The translations under genes were made by a program, and so were the position numbers. Shown piece by piece: positions 27,210 to 36,340 of a stretch of DNA of 64,000 nt (position 1 is the stretch's first letter; every line of letters starts with the position of its first letter). Source of the DNA: Micromonospora sp. C95 (GTDB taxonomy: Bacteria > Actinomycetota > Actinomycetes > Mycobacteriales > Micromonosporaceae); the NCBI RefSeq assembly GCF_018070465.1, contig NZ_JAGPXT010000011.1, forward strand, positions 105,705 to 169,704. The letters run 5' to 3'. Below the pieces are notes generated by a model, which saw only the letters and a program-made list of their open reading frames with translations, did not search any database and was not told the DNA's origin.

Positions 27210-29015
27210 TCAGCCGAAGCAGCGTTCGGGGATGACCGGGCTACCGACGCAGTTGGTCGGTCGGTTGCCGGTGACCGCGGACTGCCGGTCGATCTTCACC
27301 TGGTCGTTGTCGGTGTAGATGCCGCCGGGAGCGTTGGTGGCCACGTTGTCGGCGACCTTGGTCCGGATCAGGGTGGTGACGCCGTCCTGGTTGACGATGC
27401 CGCCCGCGAAACCACCAGTACCCGTCGCCTGGTTCGCCCACAGCTCGGAGTCACGCAGGGTCACCGAGGCGCCGTCGTTGAACAGACCGCCGGCAGCCCC
27501 GTTGGCGGCCACGTTCTCCTTGAGGACGCTGTGGTCGATGACGGCGGTGGAGTCTTCGGCGATCCCGAGGCCGCCGGCATCGTCGCTCGCGTAGTTCCGG
27601 ACGACGAGCAGGTGCTCCAGGCTCACCCGGCTGTCGCCGAGAGCGACCAGACCGCCGCCGTCGAGGCTGCTGGTGTTGTCGGTGAGCTGGCTCTGGACGG
27701 CAGTGGTGTCGCCGCCGTTGACGAAGACCCCGCCGCCGAGCACCCCGGTCCGGTTGTGGCTGATCGTGCTCTTCCAGATCCAGACCGTGCCGCCGGTGCC
27801 GGCGAATCCGTTGGGCGTGGAGCCGTTGGCGATGCCGCCGCCCCCAGCGCCCGAGTTGTTGTACACGATCTTCGACTCCTCGACCCGCAGCGTGCCCGCG
27901 TTGAACACGCCGCCGCCGAAGCTGCCGGCACTGTTCTGTTCCACGGTGCTGCTGCGGATCGTGGTGGTGCCGTAGTTGGCGATGCCGCCACCGTTGCGCG
28001 TCGCCTGGTTCTGCACGATCAGGCTGTGCTCCAGGTCGGCGGTACCGCCCCGCTGCACCAGAATCCCACCCCCGTCGACGCCGTCGGCGGCGATGCTCGG
28101 CGGAGCGACGTCCGCTCCGACGGCCCCGGCCTTGGCCGCCGCTGACGGCTTCGCCGCCGGTGCCGCCTTGGCCCCGGCCGCCTTTGCTCCGGCCGCAGTG
28201 GCCCCAGCTGCTTTGGCCCCGGTCGTCTTAGCCCCGTCGGTCGTGGGCTTCGCCCCGGCTGCTTTGGTCCCGGCTGCCTTGGCCCCGGCTGCCTTGGCCT
28301 CGGCTGCCTTGGCCTCGGCTCCGGCCGCCGGGGCGGTCCCGGCGGGTTTCGCGGTGCCGAGTTCCAGTCCCGCGACCGGCGCGGTGGTCGTCATGCCCGC
28401 AGTGGTCTGCCCGCCCTTGACCGTGACGCCCTTCAGCGTCAGGTGACCACCTCGACCGACGTTGAGGATGCGGAACCGCTCGACGTTCGCGGCCCGGAGG
28501 ATCTTGCTGTCGTCACCCTTCAACGTGATGGGCTTGGTGATCACCGGCAGCCCGTTGCCGTCGTCGCTGCGGGTCAGTTCGTACGTGCAGTGCCGGGCCA
28601 GGTTCAGTACGGCACCATGGTTCTGGTTGGCGTGCACGATCGCCTGGATCAGCTTGTCGGCGTCGCAGGGCACCTCGTGCGCCCGGTGCTTGTCACCAGC
28701 GGTGTCCTTGCGGCCGGCGCCCTTCCGGCCGGCATGCTCGCCGGCCGACTCCTTGGTATCGCCGCTTTCGGTCGCTTCGGCCTTCCCGGCGTCGCTGACG
28801 TTCTGCCGGGCGTTGGACTGCGCGTCCGTGCGGCCCGAACTTTCGGGTCGGTCGTCGCGGGCGGCCACCCCACCCAGCGCGGCCAGACCGACGACGCCGG
28901 TCAGGCCGGCGACGCCCGCTGTCAGCCATAGTTTTCGTCGTCGAAGTCCCGGCGGTGCCGCCGGTGGTGGCGCCGGGGGCGGCCCACCGTAGGAAGTGGT
29001 CACGTCATCAGACAT
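27210..29015 (-). CDS. Secreted/surface right-handed beta-helix protein, paralogue B, with Ala/Lys-repeat insert
   Basis: A 601-residue paralogue of the preceding protein. It has a Pro-rich N-terminus, the LRRRKLWLTAGVAGLTGVVG membrane segment (about residues 24-50), a charged spacer, the VPCDADKLIQAIVHANQNHG domain, beta-helix rungs (GGGIANYG, GGGVFNAG, GGGIANGS, GGGVFVNGG) and a C-terminus with two Cys ending RCFG. Between the first domain and the helix (about residues 225-297) lies an Ala/Lys/Gly repeat of KAAGAK/KAAEAK units that paralogue A lacks. GGAAGG precedes ATG 29015. Function is probably cell-surface adhesion or wall interaction; this is inferred from the fold only. Confidence 0.8.
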   Translation of the reverse strand: MSDDVTTSYGGPPPAPPPAAPPGLRRRKLWLTAGVAGLTGVVGLAALGGVAARDDRPESSGRTDAQSNARQNVSDAGKAEATESGDTKESAGEHAGRKGAGRKDTAGDKHRAHEVPCDADKLIQAIVHANQNHGAVLNLARHCTYELTRSDDGNGLPVITKPITLKGDDSKILRAANVERFRILNVGRGGHLTLKGVTVKGGQTTAGMTTTAPVAGLELGTAKPAGTAPAAGAEAKAAEAKAAGAKAAGTKAAGAKPTTDGAKTTGAKAAGATAAGAKAAGAKAAPAAKPSAAAKAGAVGADVAPPSIAADGVDGGGILVQRGGTADLEHSLIVQNQATRNGGGIANYGTTTIRSSTVEQNSAGSFGGGVFNAGTLRVEESKIVYNNSGAGGGGIANGSTPNGFAGTGGTVWIWKSTISHNRTGVLGGGVFVNGGDTTAVQSQLTDNTSSLDGGGLVALGDSRVSLEHLLVVRNYASDDAGGLGIAEDSTAVIDHSVLKENVAANGAAGGLFNDGASVTLRDSELWANQATGTGGFAGGIVNQDGVTTLIRTKVADNVATNAPGGIYTDNDQVKIDRQSAVTGNRPTNCVGSPVIPERCFG

Positions 29016-29076
29016 CAGAGCCTTCCGCCCTTTCCTGCTACCAGACTGGCTCGCACCGAGCGAATGGGCGCGAGCA

Positions 29077-29159
29077 GCTACAAATCGGTTGCAGCCTCTG
29101 ATGACCACCGTATGAGAATGTTCCTCGCGAGAGGGATGAATCCGAAACAACCCCGCATT
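29077..29159 (-). promoter_or_regulatory. Conserved upstream module of beta-helix paralogue B
   Basis: The same three blocks as upstream of paralogue A: inverted repeat with one mismatch (29077-29095), the identical 25-bp block (29104-29128) and the 20-bp block (29140-29159), with blocks 2 and 3 again 11 bp apart. The start codon is 62 bp from the inverted repeat here, as in paralogue A (61 bp). Confidence 0.65.
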
Positions 29160-29246
29160 GGCACCTGATCGGGCATCACCCGACCATCCCGCAAGACCTG
29201 GCTGAAAGCGGTTGACCAGGACAAACGCTCGATCCACCGGACAGAC

Positions 29247-29295
29247 GAGGGCGGACCCCATGCCAAGAGCATCGCTCCGGCGGGGGTCCGCCCTC
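29247..29295. terminator. Terminator after pepP
   Basis: GAGGGCGGACCCC (29247-29259) pairs with GGGGTCCGCCCTC (29283-29295), a 13-bp perfect stem with a 23-nt loop, downstream of the minus-strand aminopeptidase gene. Confidence 0.65.
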
Positions 29296-29372
29296 GGTAG
29301 CCGGCGCCAAGGCGCTGACGAGCCTGTGCAACGCGGCAGACGCGGTCTCGCCCGATCAGCCGGGCGTTCCGA

Positions 29373-30854
29373 TCAGCCAGGCAGTCGCGGCCCGGCGGCA
29401 CGCTGTTCGGCCAGCCAGGTCTCCACCTCGTCGGCCTGGCGCGGCAGGCCCGCCGACAGGTTCACCGCACCGGCGGTGGTGACCAGAACGTCGTCCTCGA
29501 TCCGGATGCCGACGCCGCGCAGTTCCTCCGGCACCAGCTCGTCCTCCGGCTGGAAGTACAGCCCCGGCTCGACGGTGAGCACGTACCCCTCGCCCAGCGT
29601 GCCGTCGCGGTACATCTCCTTGCGGGCGTTCGAGCAGTCGTGCACGTCGATGCCGAGCATGTGCCCGAAGCCGTGCAGCGTCCAGCGGCGGTAGACCATC
29701 GAGTTCTCGTCCATCGCCTCGTCCACGCTCACCGGCAGCAGCCCCAGGTCGGCAAGTCCCTCGGCGAGCACCCGCATGCAGGTCAGATGGACGTCCTTGA
29801 AGGTCACGCCGGGCTTGATGAACTCGATGCCGGCCTGCTGCGAGGCGTACACGACGTCGTAGACCTGGCGCTGCAACGGGGTGAACCGCCCGTTGACCGG
29901 CAGCACCCGCGTCACGTCCGCGGTGTAGAGGTGGCGGCCCTCCACGCCCATGTCCATCAGCAGCAGCTCGCCCGGACGGGTGACGCCGTGGTTGTGCACC
30001 CAGTGCAGGATCGTGGCGTGCTCACCGGCACCGACGATCGAGCCGTAGCCGACGTCGTTGCCGTCGTGCCGGGCCCGCAGCGCGAAGATACCCTCCAGCA
30101 GCCGCTCGGAGACACCCCGGTCGGCCGGCAGCGCCCGGGCCACGTCCTCGAAGCCGCGTACGGTGGCGTCGACCGCCTCCTGGAGCTGGGCGATCTCCCA
30201 CTCGTCCTTGACCAGCTTCTGCTCCGAGATGGCGATCGCCAGCTCGCGGTCGCGGGCCGGCTGCCCCTCGTCTCGCGGGCCGTCCCAGGGTCGCACCGCG
30301 GCGTCCACCCGGGTGTCGAAGCCGCGCAGCACCCGGGTACGCGCCGGCGCCAGGTCGGCCAGCGCCGCGTCCAGCTCGGTCAGATCGGCGGTGGGCAGGC
30401 CTAGCTCGGTCGACTTCTCGGTCAGGGTGTGTCGCCGTCCCACCCACAGCTCGCCGTGCCGGCTGCGGAAGAACTCGTCGTTCTCCCGGGACGAGCGGGG
30501 CCGCATGTACAGCGTGGCGTCGTGGCCGGAGCCGGTCGGCCGCAGCACCAGCACGCCGTCCGGATCATGGTCACCGGTCAGGTACGCGAAGTCGCTGCCC
30601 GGCCGGAACCGGTACTCGGTGTCGTTGGCGCGTACCTTCTCGGCGCCGGTGGGGATCACCAGCGTCTCACCCGGGAAGGCCGCCGAGAGCGCGGCCCGGC
30701 GCTTGGCGTAGTTCGGCACCTCCGGCCGTGGGCCGACTGGCAGGGTGGTGTCCCGCCAGCCCTGCCGCATGAACGACAGGAACGCCGGTGGAAAGTCCGG
30801 GTCGTGCGACTCGGTGCCGTCGGTCGGCTCGCCGTCGGTGCGTTCCTCGGTCAT
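29373..30854 (-). CDS. pepP: Xaa-Pro aminopeptidase (aminopeptidase P, M24 family)
   Basis: A 493-residue cytoplasmic metallopeptidase that removes N-terminal residues before proline. An N-terminal creatinase-like domain (about 40-215) precedes a pita-bread domain. The five metal ligands are visible: Asp in LLLMDMGVEG, Asp in LYTADVTRVL, His in LHGFGHMLGIDVHD, Glu in VLTVEPGLY and Glu in GIRIEDDVLV. Length and order match PepP of actinobacteria. The start ATG 30854 gives a short acidic leader. It is divergent from asnB with a 134-bp shared upstream region and ends before a hairpin terminator. Confidence 0.95.
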   Translation of the reverse strand: MTEERTDGEPTDGTESHDPDFPPAFLSFMRQGWRDTTLPVGPRPEVPNYAKRRAALSAAFPGETLVIPTGAEKVRANDTEYRFRPGSDFAYLTGDHDPDGVLVLRPTGSGHDATLYMRPRSSRENDEFFRSRHGELWVGRRHTLTEKSTELGLPTADLTELDAALADLAPARTRVLRGFDTRVDAAVRPWDGPRDEGQPARDRELAIAISEQKLVKDEWEIAQLQEAVDATVRGFEDVARALPADRGVSERLLEGIFALRARHDGNDVGYGSIVGAGEHATILHWVHNHGVTRPGELLLMDMGVEGRHLYTADVTRVLPVNGRFTPLQRQVYDVVYASQQAGIEFIKPGVTFKDVHLTCMRVLAEGLADLGLLPVSVDEAMDENSMVYRRWTLHGFGHMLGIDVHDCSNARKEMYRDGTLGEGYVLTVEPGLYFQPEDELVPEELRGVGIRIEDDVLVTTAGAVNLSAGLPRQADEVETWLAEQRAAGPRLPG

Positions 30855-30988
30855 GCCCCGCCCCTCTCGCCTCGTTGCTGGTCCCGACGGTACCGCGAAC
30901 CCGGTCCCGGGCCGACCCGCCGGTGGCCGTCGCGGTGAGCCCGACAGTGCCGCGACGGCCGATCAACGCGCGTGGAAAGATGACGGAC

Positions 30989-32950
30989 ATGTGCGGACTC
31001 CTGGCTTTCTTCAGTGCGCGCGGCGACGCCGCCGCCCACCGCGACAACATCGCCGGGGCGTTGGAATGCCTGCACCACCGCGGCCCGGACGAGACCGGGG
31101 TCGAGGTGGTCGGCGACGCCTCCGGCCGGTACGCGGACGGAGTGTTCGCCCACAAACGGTTGGCGATCATCGACGTCGCGCTGAGTCACGAGCCACTGCC
31201 CTACGCCGACGGGCGTTACCTGCTGACCTTCAACGGCGAGATCTACAACTACATCGAGCTGCGCGAGGAGTTGATCCGCGAGCACGGCGCCCGGTTCGCC
31301 ACCAACGGCGACGGCGAGGTCATCGTCGCCGGCTACCACTACTGGGGCGAGCAGGTGCTCACCCGGCTGCGGGGCATGTTCGCCTTCGTCATCTGGGACC
31401 GGCAGGAGCGCCGCGCGTTCGGTGCCCGCGACTACTACGGCATCAAGCCGCTGCACTACCTGGAGACCGCCGACGGGCTCTACCTCGCCTCGGAGAAGAA
31501 GGCCCTGCTGCCCTTCGCCCAGTCCGCGTACGCCGGAGACGCCGGGGTCGACCCGGCAAACCTCAGCCACTACCTGACCCTGCAGTACGTCCCCGAGCCC
31601 GGCACCCTGCACCGGGGAATCAACCGGATCGGCTCGGGGGAGTACCTCACCTGGACCCCGGGTGGCCGGATCGACGTGCGGCGCTGGTACCGGCCGGTGT
31701 TCCGGCCCGCCCCGGTCTCCGACGAGCAGAAGCTCTACCACGAGATCCGGGAGACGCTGCGCGAGAGCGTACGCATGCACATGCGCTCCGACGTGCCGGT
31801 CGGTTCGTTCCTGTCCAGCGGGATCGACTCCACGGCGGTGGTCGCGCTGGCTCGGGAGTTCAACCCGAACATCCTCACCTTCACCGTCGGCTACGACGTG
31901 CCGGGCTACTCCGAGATCGACGTCGCCCAGGACTCGGCCCGTCACCTCGACGTGACCACCATCCCGACCAAGATCGGGCCACAGGACATGATCGAGGCGC
32001 TGCCGAAGATCGTCTGGCATCTGGACGACCCGGTCGCCGACCCGGCGCTGGTGCCGCTCTACTTCGTCGCCAAGAAGGCCGCCGAGCACGTCACCGTGGT
32101 GCTCTCCGGCGAGGGCGCCGACGAGTTCTTCGGCGGCTACACGATCTACCGGGAGCCGCTGTCGCTGAGTGGCGTCAACGGGCTGCCCGACGGGGTGCAG
32201 AAGGGTCTGCGGGCGGTCTCCAAGGCGATCCCGCAGGGGGTCAAGGGCAAAAGTTTCCTGGAGCGCGGCACCACGCCGATCGAGCAGCGCTACTACGGCA
32301 ACGCCCGGATGTTCACCGAGGAGGAGAAGCAGCAGCTGCTGCGCCGCTACGACCCGTCGGTGCGCTACACCGACGTGACCGCGCCGATCTACGCCGAGTG
32401 CACCGAGCTGGACGACGTGACCAAGATGCAGTACGTCGACCTCTACACCTGGCTGCGTGGCGACATTCTGGTGAAGGCGGACCGGATCTCCATGGCGCAC
32501 TCGCTGGAGGTGCGGGTGCCCTTCCTCGACCGGGCGGTGTTCGAGGTGGCGGCGAAGATTCCGGTGGAGCTGAAGCTGCCGCCGCGTTCCGACGCCACCA
32601 AGTACGCCATGCGCCAGGCGTTGCAGGGCGTGGTACCGCCGGCCATCGTCAACCGCAAGAAGCTGGGCTTCCCGACCCCGACCCGGGTCTGGCTGCGCGG
32701 CGAGATGTACGAGTGGGCCCGGCACGTGCTGTCCACCTCCGGTGCCGGTGACCTGCTCGACCTGTCGTACGCGCTGCGTCTGCTGGAGGAGCACAAGCGG
32801 GAGGAGTTCGACCACTCCCGCAAGGTGTGGACGGTGCTGATCTTCTGCATCTGGCACGCGATCTTCGTCGCGAAGACGCTGGACCCGGGCATCCAGCGCA
32901 ACCAGTCGGCCCTGCTGACCAAGCCCGTCGTCGGCTCCATGGTGCGCTGA
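30989..32950 (+). CDS. asnB: Asparagine synthetase (glutamine-hydrolysing)
   Basis: A 653-residue class II amidotransferase converting aspartate to asparagine with glutamine and ATP. The start at ATG 30989 is decided by chemistry: it places Cys2 (MCGLLAFF) as the N-terminal nucleophile after Met removal; GGAAAG lies nine bases upstream. The Ntn glutaminase domain shows HRGPDETG and FNGEIYNY; the synthetase domain shows the PP-loop SSGIDSTAV (about residue 275) and LSGEGADEFFGGY. Length matches the long actinobacterial AsnB. A terminator follows at once. The gene is monocistronic. Confidence 0.96.
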   Translation: MCGLLAFFSARGDAAAHRDNIAGALECLHHRGPDETGVEVVGDASGRYADGVFAHKRLAIIDVALSHEPLPYADGRYLLTFNGEIYNYIELREELIREHGARFATNGDGEVIVAGYHYWGEQVLTRLRGMFAFVIWDRQERRAFGARDYYGIKPLHYLETADGLYLASEKKALLPFAQSAYAGDAGVDPANLSHYLTLQYVPEPGTLHRGINRIGSGEYLTWTPGGRIDVRRWYRPVFRPAPVSDEQKLYHEIRETLRESVRMHMRSDVPVGSFLSSGIDSTAVVALAREFNPNILTFTVGYDVPGYSEIDVAQDSARHLDVTTIPTKIGPQDMIEALPKIVWHLDDPVADPALVPLYFVAKKAAEHVTVVLSGEGADEFFGGYTIYREPLSLSGVNGLPDGVQKGLRAVSKAIPQGVKGKSFLERGTTPIEQRYYGNARMFTEEEKQQLLRRYDPSVRYTDVTAPIYAECTELDDVTKMQYVDLYTWLRGDILVKADRISMAHSLEVRVPFLDRAVFEVAAKIPVELKLPPRSDATKYAMRQALQGVVPPAIVNRKKLGFPTPTRVWLRGEMYEWARHVLSTSGAGDLLDLSYALRLLEEHKREEFDHSRKVWTVLIFCIWHAIFVAKTLDPGIQRNQSALLTKPVVGSMVR

Positions 32951-32972
32951 CGAGAGCAGATGCGGACAAGCG

Positions 32973-33000
32973 GAAGGGGGCCCCGCAAAGGGCCCCCTTC
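32973..33000. terminator. Terminator between asnB and the LPMO gene
   Basis: GAAGGGGGCCC (32973-32983) pairs with GGGCCCCCTTC (32990-33000), an 11-bp stem with a 6-nt loop followed by TTCTTCG. Convergent genes lie on both sides. Confidence 0.82.
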
Positions 33001-33016
33001 TTCGTGCTGCTGACGG

Positions 33017-34132
33017 TCAGCTGCTGGAGCAGGTCGCCGTCGGCGTTGCGCTGCTGCCGCTGGCGAGGAAGCCGAAGCTCGTACTGCCGTTGGCCGCCAC
33101 GGTGCCGTTGTACGACACGTTGCGTGCCGTCACCGACGATCCGGACGTGGTCTGGGTGGCGTTCCAGACCTGGCTGATCTGCTGACCACCGGGCCAGCTC
33201 CAGTTGGCGGTCCAACCGCTCAGCGCGGAGGTGCCGGTGTTGCGGATCTCGACCTCACCCTGGAACCCACCGGACCAGCTGTTGGTCACCTTGACCGTCG
33301 CGGTGCAGCCACCGGGGCCCGGCGGCGGGGTTGTGGGGTTCGGCGGCGGGGTGGTGGGGTTCGGCGGCGGAGTGGTGGGGTTCGGCGGCGGGGTGGTCGG
33401 GTTCGGCGGCGGAGTGGTCTGGTTACCGCCGATGCCGGTCACCTCACCGTTGCCACCGTCGAAGACCACGTCGGAGCAGCCGAAGAAGTTCTCCTGGCTG
33501 TCCGAGCGCACCCACCGGGAGTAGATGATGTGCCGGCCGCTCTTGTTCGACGGCAGGTTACCGGTGAAGTAGTAGTGGCCGTCGTTGGTCCCGACCGCGC
33601 CGCGCTGCGGCGGGTTGGTCACCGTCAGGAACGGCTGGGCCTCCAGGTCGCTCCAGGCCAGCGCCCGGGTCGGGCTCCAGCTGTCGCGGGTCACGTAGAA
33701 GTAGAACGTGCCCGGGTGGTGGGCCCAGTTGCTGTACTTGAACTCGATCGACCGGCCGGCCGTCAGGTGCGTCAGCGGCCAGTCGTTACGGGCCAGGTCG
33801 TAGCCACGGAAGCCGGTGGCCCCGCCGCTGCACAGCTGGCCGTCCGGGATGAAGCCGGTGGTGCGACCGCCGGCGTCCGAACGCAGCACGCTGAACCAGT
33901 TGTAGAGCGAGTTCGTTCCGCTCTGCGCGACGGCGGCGGCGCAGGCGGGGTTGTTCGGCCTGATCTCACCGGTCTGGGTGAGACCGTCGCGCCAGCACAG
34001 GAAGGTGCGGGCGCCCGGCGTCATCGCCGCGCCGTGCGCGACGGCCGGGTCGGGGCTGGCGGTCACGACGACCGCACCCGCGAGAAGAGTGAAAGCCGCG
34101 GTTAGCAGCGCGGCCAAACGTGGACGGTGCAC
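33017..34132 (-). CDS. Secreted lytic polysaccharide monooxygenase (AA10) with CBM2
   Basis: A 371-residue exported copper enzyme that oxidatively cleaves crystalline cellulose or chitin. The signal peptide (1-32) ends PDPAVA, so the mature protein begins with His33 of HGAAMTPG, the N-terminal ligand of the His brace; the second His is in NWAHHPGTFYFYVT (about residue 138). The AA10 domain runs to about residue 225. A linker of five TTPPPNP-type repeats and a C-terminal CBM2 (CTATVKVTNSWSGGFQGEVEI, WSWPGGQQI, two Cys) follow. GTG 34132 with GGAG five bases upstream gives the correct signal peptide. The CBM2 suggests cellulose. Confidence 0.95.
   Translation of the reverse strand: MHRPRLAALLTAAFTLLAGAVVVTASPDPAVAHGAAMTPGARTFLCWRDGLTQTGEIRPNNPACAAAVAQSGTNSLYNWFSVLRSDAGGRTTGFIPDGQLCSGGATGFRGYDLARNDWPLTHLTAGRSIEFKYSNWAHHPGTFYFYVTRDSWSPTRALAWSDLEAQPFLTVTNPPQRGAVGTNDGHYYFTGNLPSNKSGRHIIYSRWVRSDSQENFFGCSDVVFDGGNGEVTGIGGNQTTPPPNPTTPPPNPTTPPPNPTTPPPNPTTPPPGPGGCTATVKVTNSWSGGFQGEVEIRNTGTSALSGWTANWSWPGGQQISQVWNATQTTSGSSVTARNVSYNGTVAANGSTSFGFLASGSSATPTATCSSS
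33321..33425. repeat. Five 21-bp tandem repeats encoding the LPMO linker
   Basis: Five in-frame 21-bp units starting at 33321 encode the TTPPPNP linker between the AA10 and CBM2 domains. Units differ at only a few positions. Confidence 0.85.
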
Positions 34133-34530
34133 GGGTTCTCCTGACTCGCGGAGCGCATTGCGTTGGTGCGCCCCGCCGAACGAGCGAGGTGGCGGATTTG
34201 GTGCCACCCCCGCTGCGGGCGAAATGCGACTACGTGGCAACCGTGCGGATGGGGACGGATGGCCCAGCCGGCACGCTGTCGCCAGCGGAGTGTCGACGCG
34301 TGAATGCCCTCGCGCGATGTGAAGCCCGGCGCCGGTGGACGCGCAGCCCCGCGCCACCCGGCACCACCATCCCACCACGCCGGGCCGATCCGCGCAATAG
34401 TCACCCCTCGATGCGTGGCACGGACCCGGTGCGCGACACCCAGGTCGCGCCAATACGGTGGCTTCCACGCCCGGCACACATTCGCTGTGCCAGCCTGGGC
34501 ATCACGTACGGCAGACGGAAGGACCTGACG
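34133..34530. other. Divergent intergenic region between LPMO and sugar kinase genes
   Basis: These 398 bp hold the promoters of two divergent genes. I see no gene, no CebR-type TGGGAGCGCTCCCA operator, and no convincing promoter hexamers. Confidence 0.5.
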
Positions 34531-35466
34531 ATGGGATACGCGGTCGTGCTCGGCGAGGCGCTCGTCGACCTGCTGGACAGCGAGTGCGACGGCGCGCCGG
34601 TCTACCGACAGGCGATCGGTGGCGGACCGCTGAACGTGGCCGTCGGTGTCGCCCGGCTCGGTGGCGCCGTGCAGTTCGCCGGGTCGCTCGGCGACGACGT
34701 GCTCGCCGGTCGGATCCGCGCCTTCCTCACCGCCGAACAGGTGGGGCTGGCCGGCGCGGTCACCGCCGCGGTGCCGACCACGCTGGCCGTGGCCACCTTC
34801 TCCGGCGCGGAGCCGGACTTCCGCTTCTACGGCGAGCCGCCCTCCTACGCGCTGCTCGGTCCCGACGAACTCGACGTCGCCCTGGTCGAGGGCGCCGACG
34901 TGCTCTACTGCGGCTCGATCGTGCTGCTGGCACCGACGACGCTGGCCGCCGCCCGCCGAGCCTGGGCGGCTGCCTCAGGGCTGCGGGTGTTCGACCCGAA
35001 CGTCCGCCCCCGGCTGCTGGCCGGCCCGCAGGCGCTGGCCGGGCTGCGGGAGGTGGTCGCCGAATTCGCCGCCGGGGCGCACCTGGTCAAGCTCAGCGCG
35101 GCCGACGCAGAACTGCTCTATCCAGGTGAACCGGTCGAATCGGTGGCGGTCTACCTGCGCGAACTGGGCGCGGCCACCGTGGTGGTCACCCTCGGCGCCG
35201 CCGGCGCGGTGGTCGCCGCCGCCGATGCCGATCCGGTGCGCGTACCCGCCCCGAAGGTCGACGCCGTCGACGCCACCGGCGGAGGTGACTCGGTGATGGC
35301 CGCCCTCGTCGCCGACCTGCTGACCGACGGCGAGCCGGCCGAGCCGTCCGGCTGGCACGAGCGGGTCGGGTACGCCCTGCGGGTCGCCGGCCTGGTCTGC
35401 GAACGTCCCGGTGGCGCGGTCGCCATGCCCACCCGCGCCGAGGTGCGCCAGCGCTTCGGCGACTGA
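34531..35466 (+). CDS. PfkB-family carbohydrate kinase (fructokinase-like)
   Basis: A 311-residue ribokinase-fold enzyme phosphorylating a sugar such as fructose. The PfkB N-terminal signature appears as GGGPLNVAVGVARLGG, followed by AGSLGDDVLAGRIRAFL. The C-terminal anion-hole/base motif reads DATGGGDSVMAAL, where the family usually has GAGD; the catalytic Asp is retained. VKLSAADAELLYPGEP matches the fructokinase-like subgroup. ATG 34531 follows GGAAGGA. It lies between the LPMO gene (divergent) and a metallo-beta-lactamase gene (convergent), with no sugar transporter nearby. Confidence 0.88.
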   Translation: MGYAVVLGEALVDLLDSECDGAPVYRQAIGGGPLNVAVGVARLGGAVQFAGSLGDDVLAGRIRAFLTAEQVGLAGAVTAAVPTTLAVATFSGAEPDFRFYGEPPSYALLGPDELDVALVEGADVLYCGSIVLLAPTTLAAARRAWAAASGLRVFDPNVRPRLLAGPQALAGLREVVAEFAAGAHLVKLSAADAELLYPGEPVESVAVYLRELGAATVVVTLGAAGAVVAAADADPVRVPAPKVDAVDATGGGDSVMAALVADLLTDGEPAEPSGWHERVGYALRVAGLVCERPGGAVAMPTRAEVRQRFGD

Positions 35467-35503
35467 CGACGAACCGGCCCGCCATCGCCGGCAGCGGGCC
35501 CGG

Positions 35504-36340
35504 TCAGGCGGTGCCGTCCAGTTCGGCATAGCCGCGCCGGGCGGCGGCCAGCGCGTGCCGGGCCGGGAACGGAGCGTCGGCGGCGACCCGCTCCGGTGGT
35601 GCGCCACCGGTGTGCCCAGCCCGGATCAGCCAGGCCAACTCCACCAGCTGGGCGTGCTGGGCGCGAACGAACTCCGCGTCGACCGGCTCGCCGTGCCCGG
35701 GCACGACCACCGTCGACGGTGAGATCGACCGCGCCAGCTCGGCCAGCGCGTCGGGCCACTGCAACGGGTACGAGTCCTCGAACGCCGGCGGACCGGCCTG
35801 CTCGACAAGGTCACCTGCGACCAGCAGGTCGGCGTCGGGCACCTGCACGACGAGGTCGGCATCGGTGTGCCCGCGCCCGGGGTGGCGCAACACCACCTGT
35901 CGGCCGCCGACGTCGAGGACCGCCTCGGTGCGCACGGTGTGGGTGGGGGCCAGCAGCGCGGTGTCGGCCAGTTCGGCGGCGAGTTCCGGATGGCCGGGGT
36001 GCAACTCCGCGTACGCCTCCCGGCGCAGCCGGTCCGCCTCGTCGCGGATCGCCCCGGCGGCCAGTTCGTGCGCCCAGACCGGGCGAGGCGGGTCACCGGC
36101 GAGCGTGGCGTTGCCGAAGCAGTGGTCGAAGTGGTGGTGGGTGTTGACAAGCGTCAGCGGGTCGGTGGTGACCGTGCGTACGGCGGCGGCCAGTTCGGCC
36201 GCCTGCCCGGCGGTGGAGAGGGTGTCGACCAGCAGCGCCGCGCCGTCGCCCAGCACCAGCGTGACGTTCACCGCGAGCACCGGCTCACGGAGCACCAGCA
36301 CCCGGTCGGCGACCTCGACGAAGCGGCCGGTCGTCGTCAT
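35504..36340 (-). CDS. Metallo-beta-lactamase-fold hydrolase
   Basis: A 278-residue MBL-fold protein with motif 1 THHHFDHCFGN (HxHxDH), motif 2 His in RHPGRGHTDAD, motif 3 Asp in LLVAGDLVEQ and motif 4 His in VVVPGHGEPVD, so both metal sites are complete. Family members hydrolyse thioesters, lactones or similar bonds; the DxAGD-type dinuclear site fits a glyoxalase-II/quorum-quencher-like or SNM-like hydrolase. Its ATG overlaps the TGA of the upstream thioesterase gene (ATGA), so the two are coupled and may act on the same acyl or thioester substrate. Confidence 0.88.
   Translation of the reverse strand: MTTTGRFVEVADRVLVLREPVLAVNVTLVLGDGAALLVDTLSTAGQAAELAAAVRTVTTDPLTLVNTHHHFDHCFGNATLAGDPPRPVWAHELAAGAIRDEADRLRREAYAELHPGHPELAAELADTALLAPTHTVRTEAVLDVGGRQVVLRHPGRGHTDADLVVQVPDADLLVAGDLVEQAGPPAFEDSYPLQWPDALAELARSISPSTVVVPGHGEPVDAEFVRAQHAQLVELAWLIRAGHTGGAPPERVAADAPFPARHALAAARRGYAELDGTA

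Noticed and set aside
30788..30988. Upstream extension of asnB
   Set aside because: It would hide the Cys2 nucleophile; the enzyme class requires Cys directly after Met.
34133..34477. Upstream extension of the LPMO gene
   Set aside because: It would place the signal peptide internally, and the GTG at 34132 has a good ribosome-binding site.
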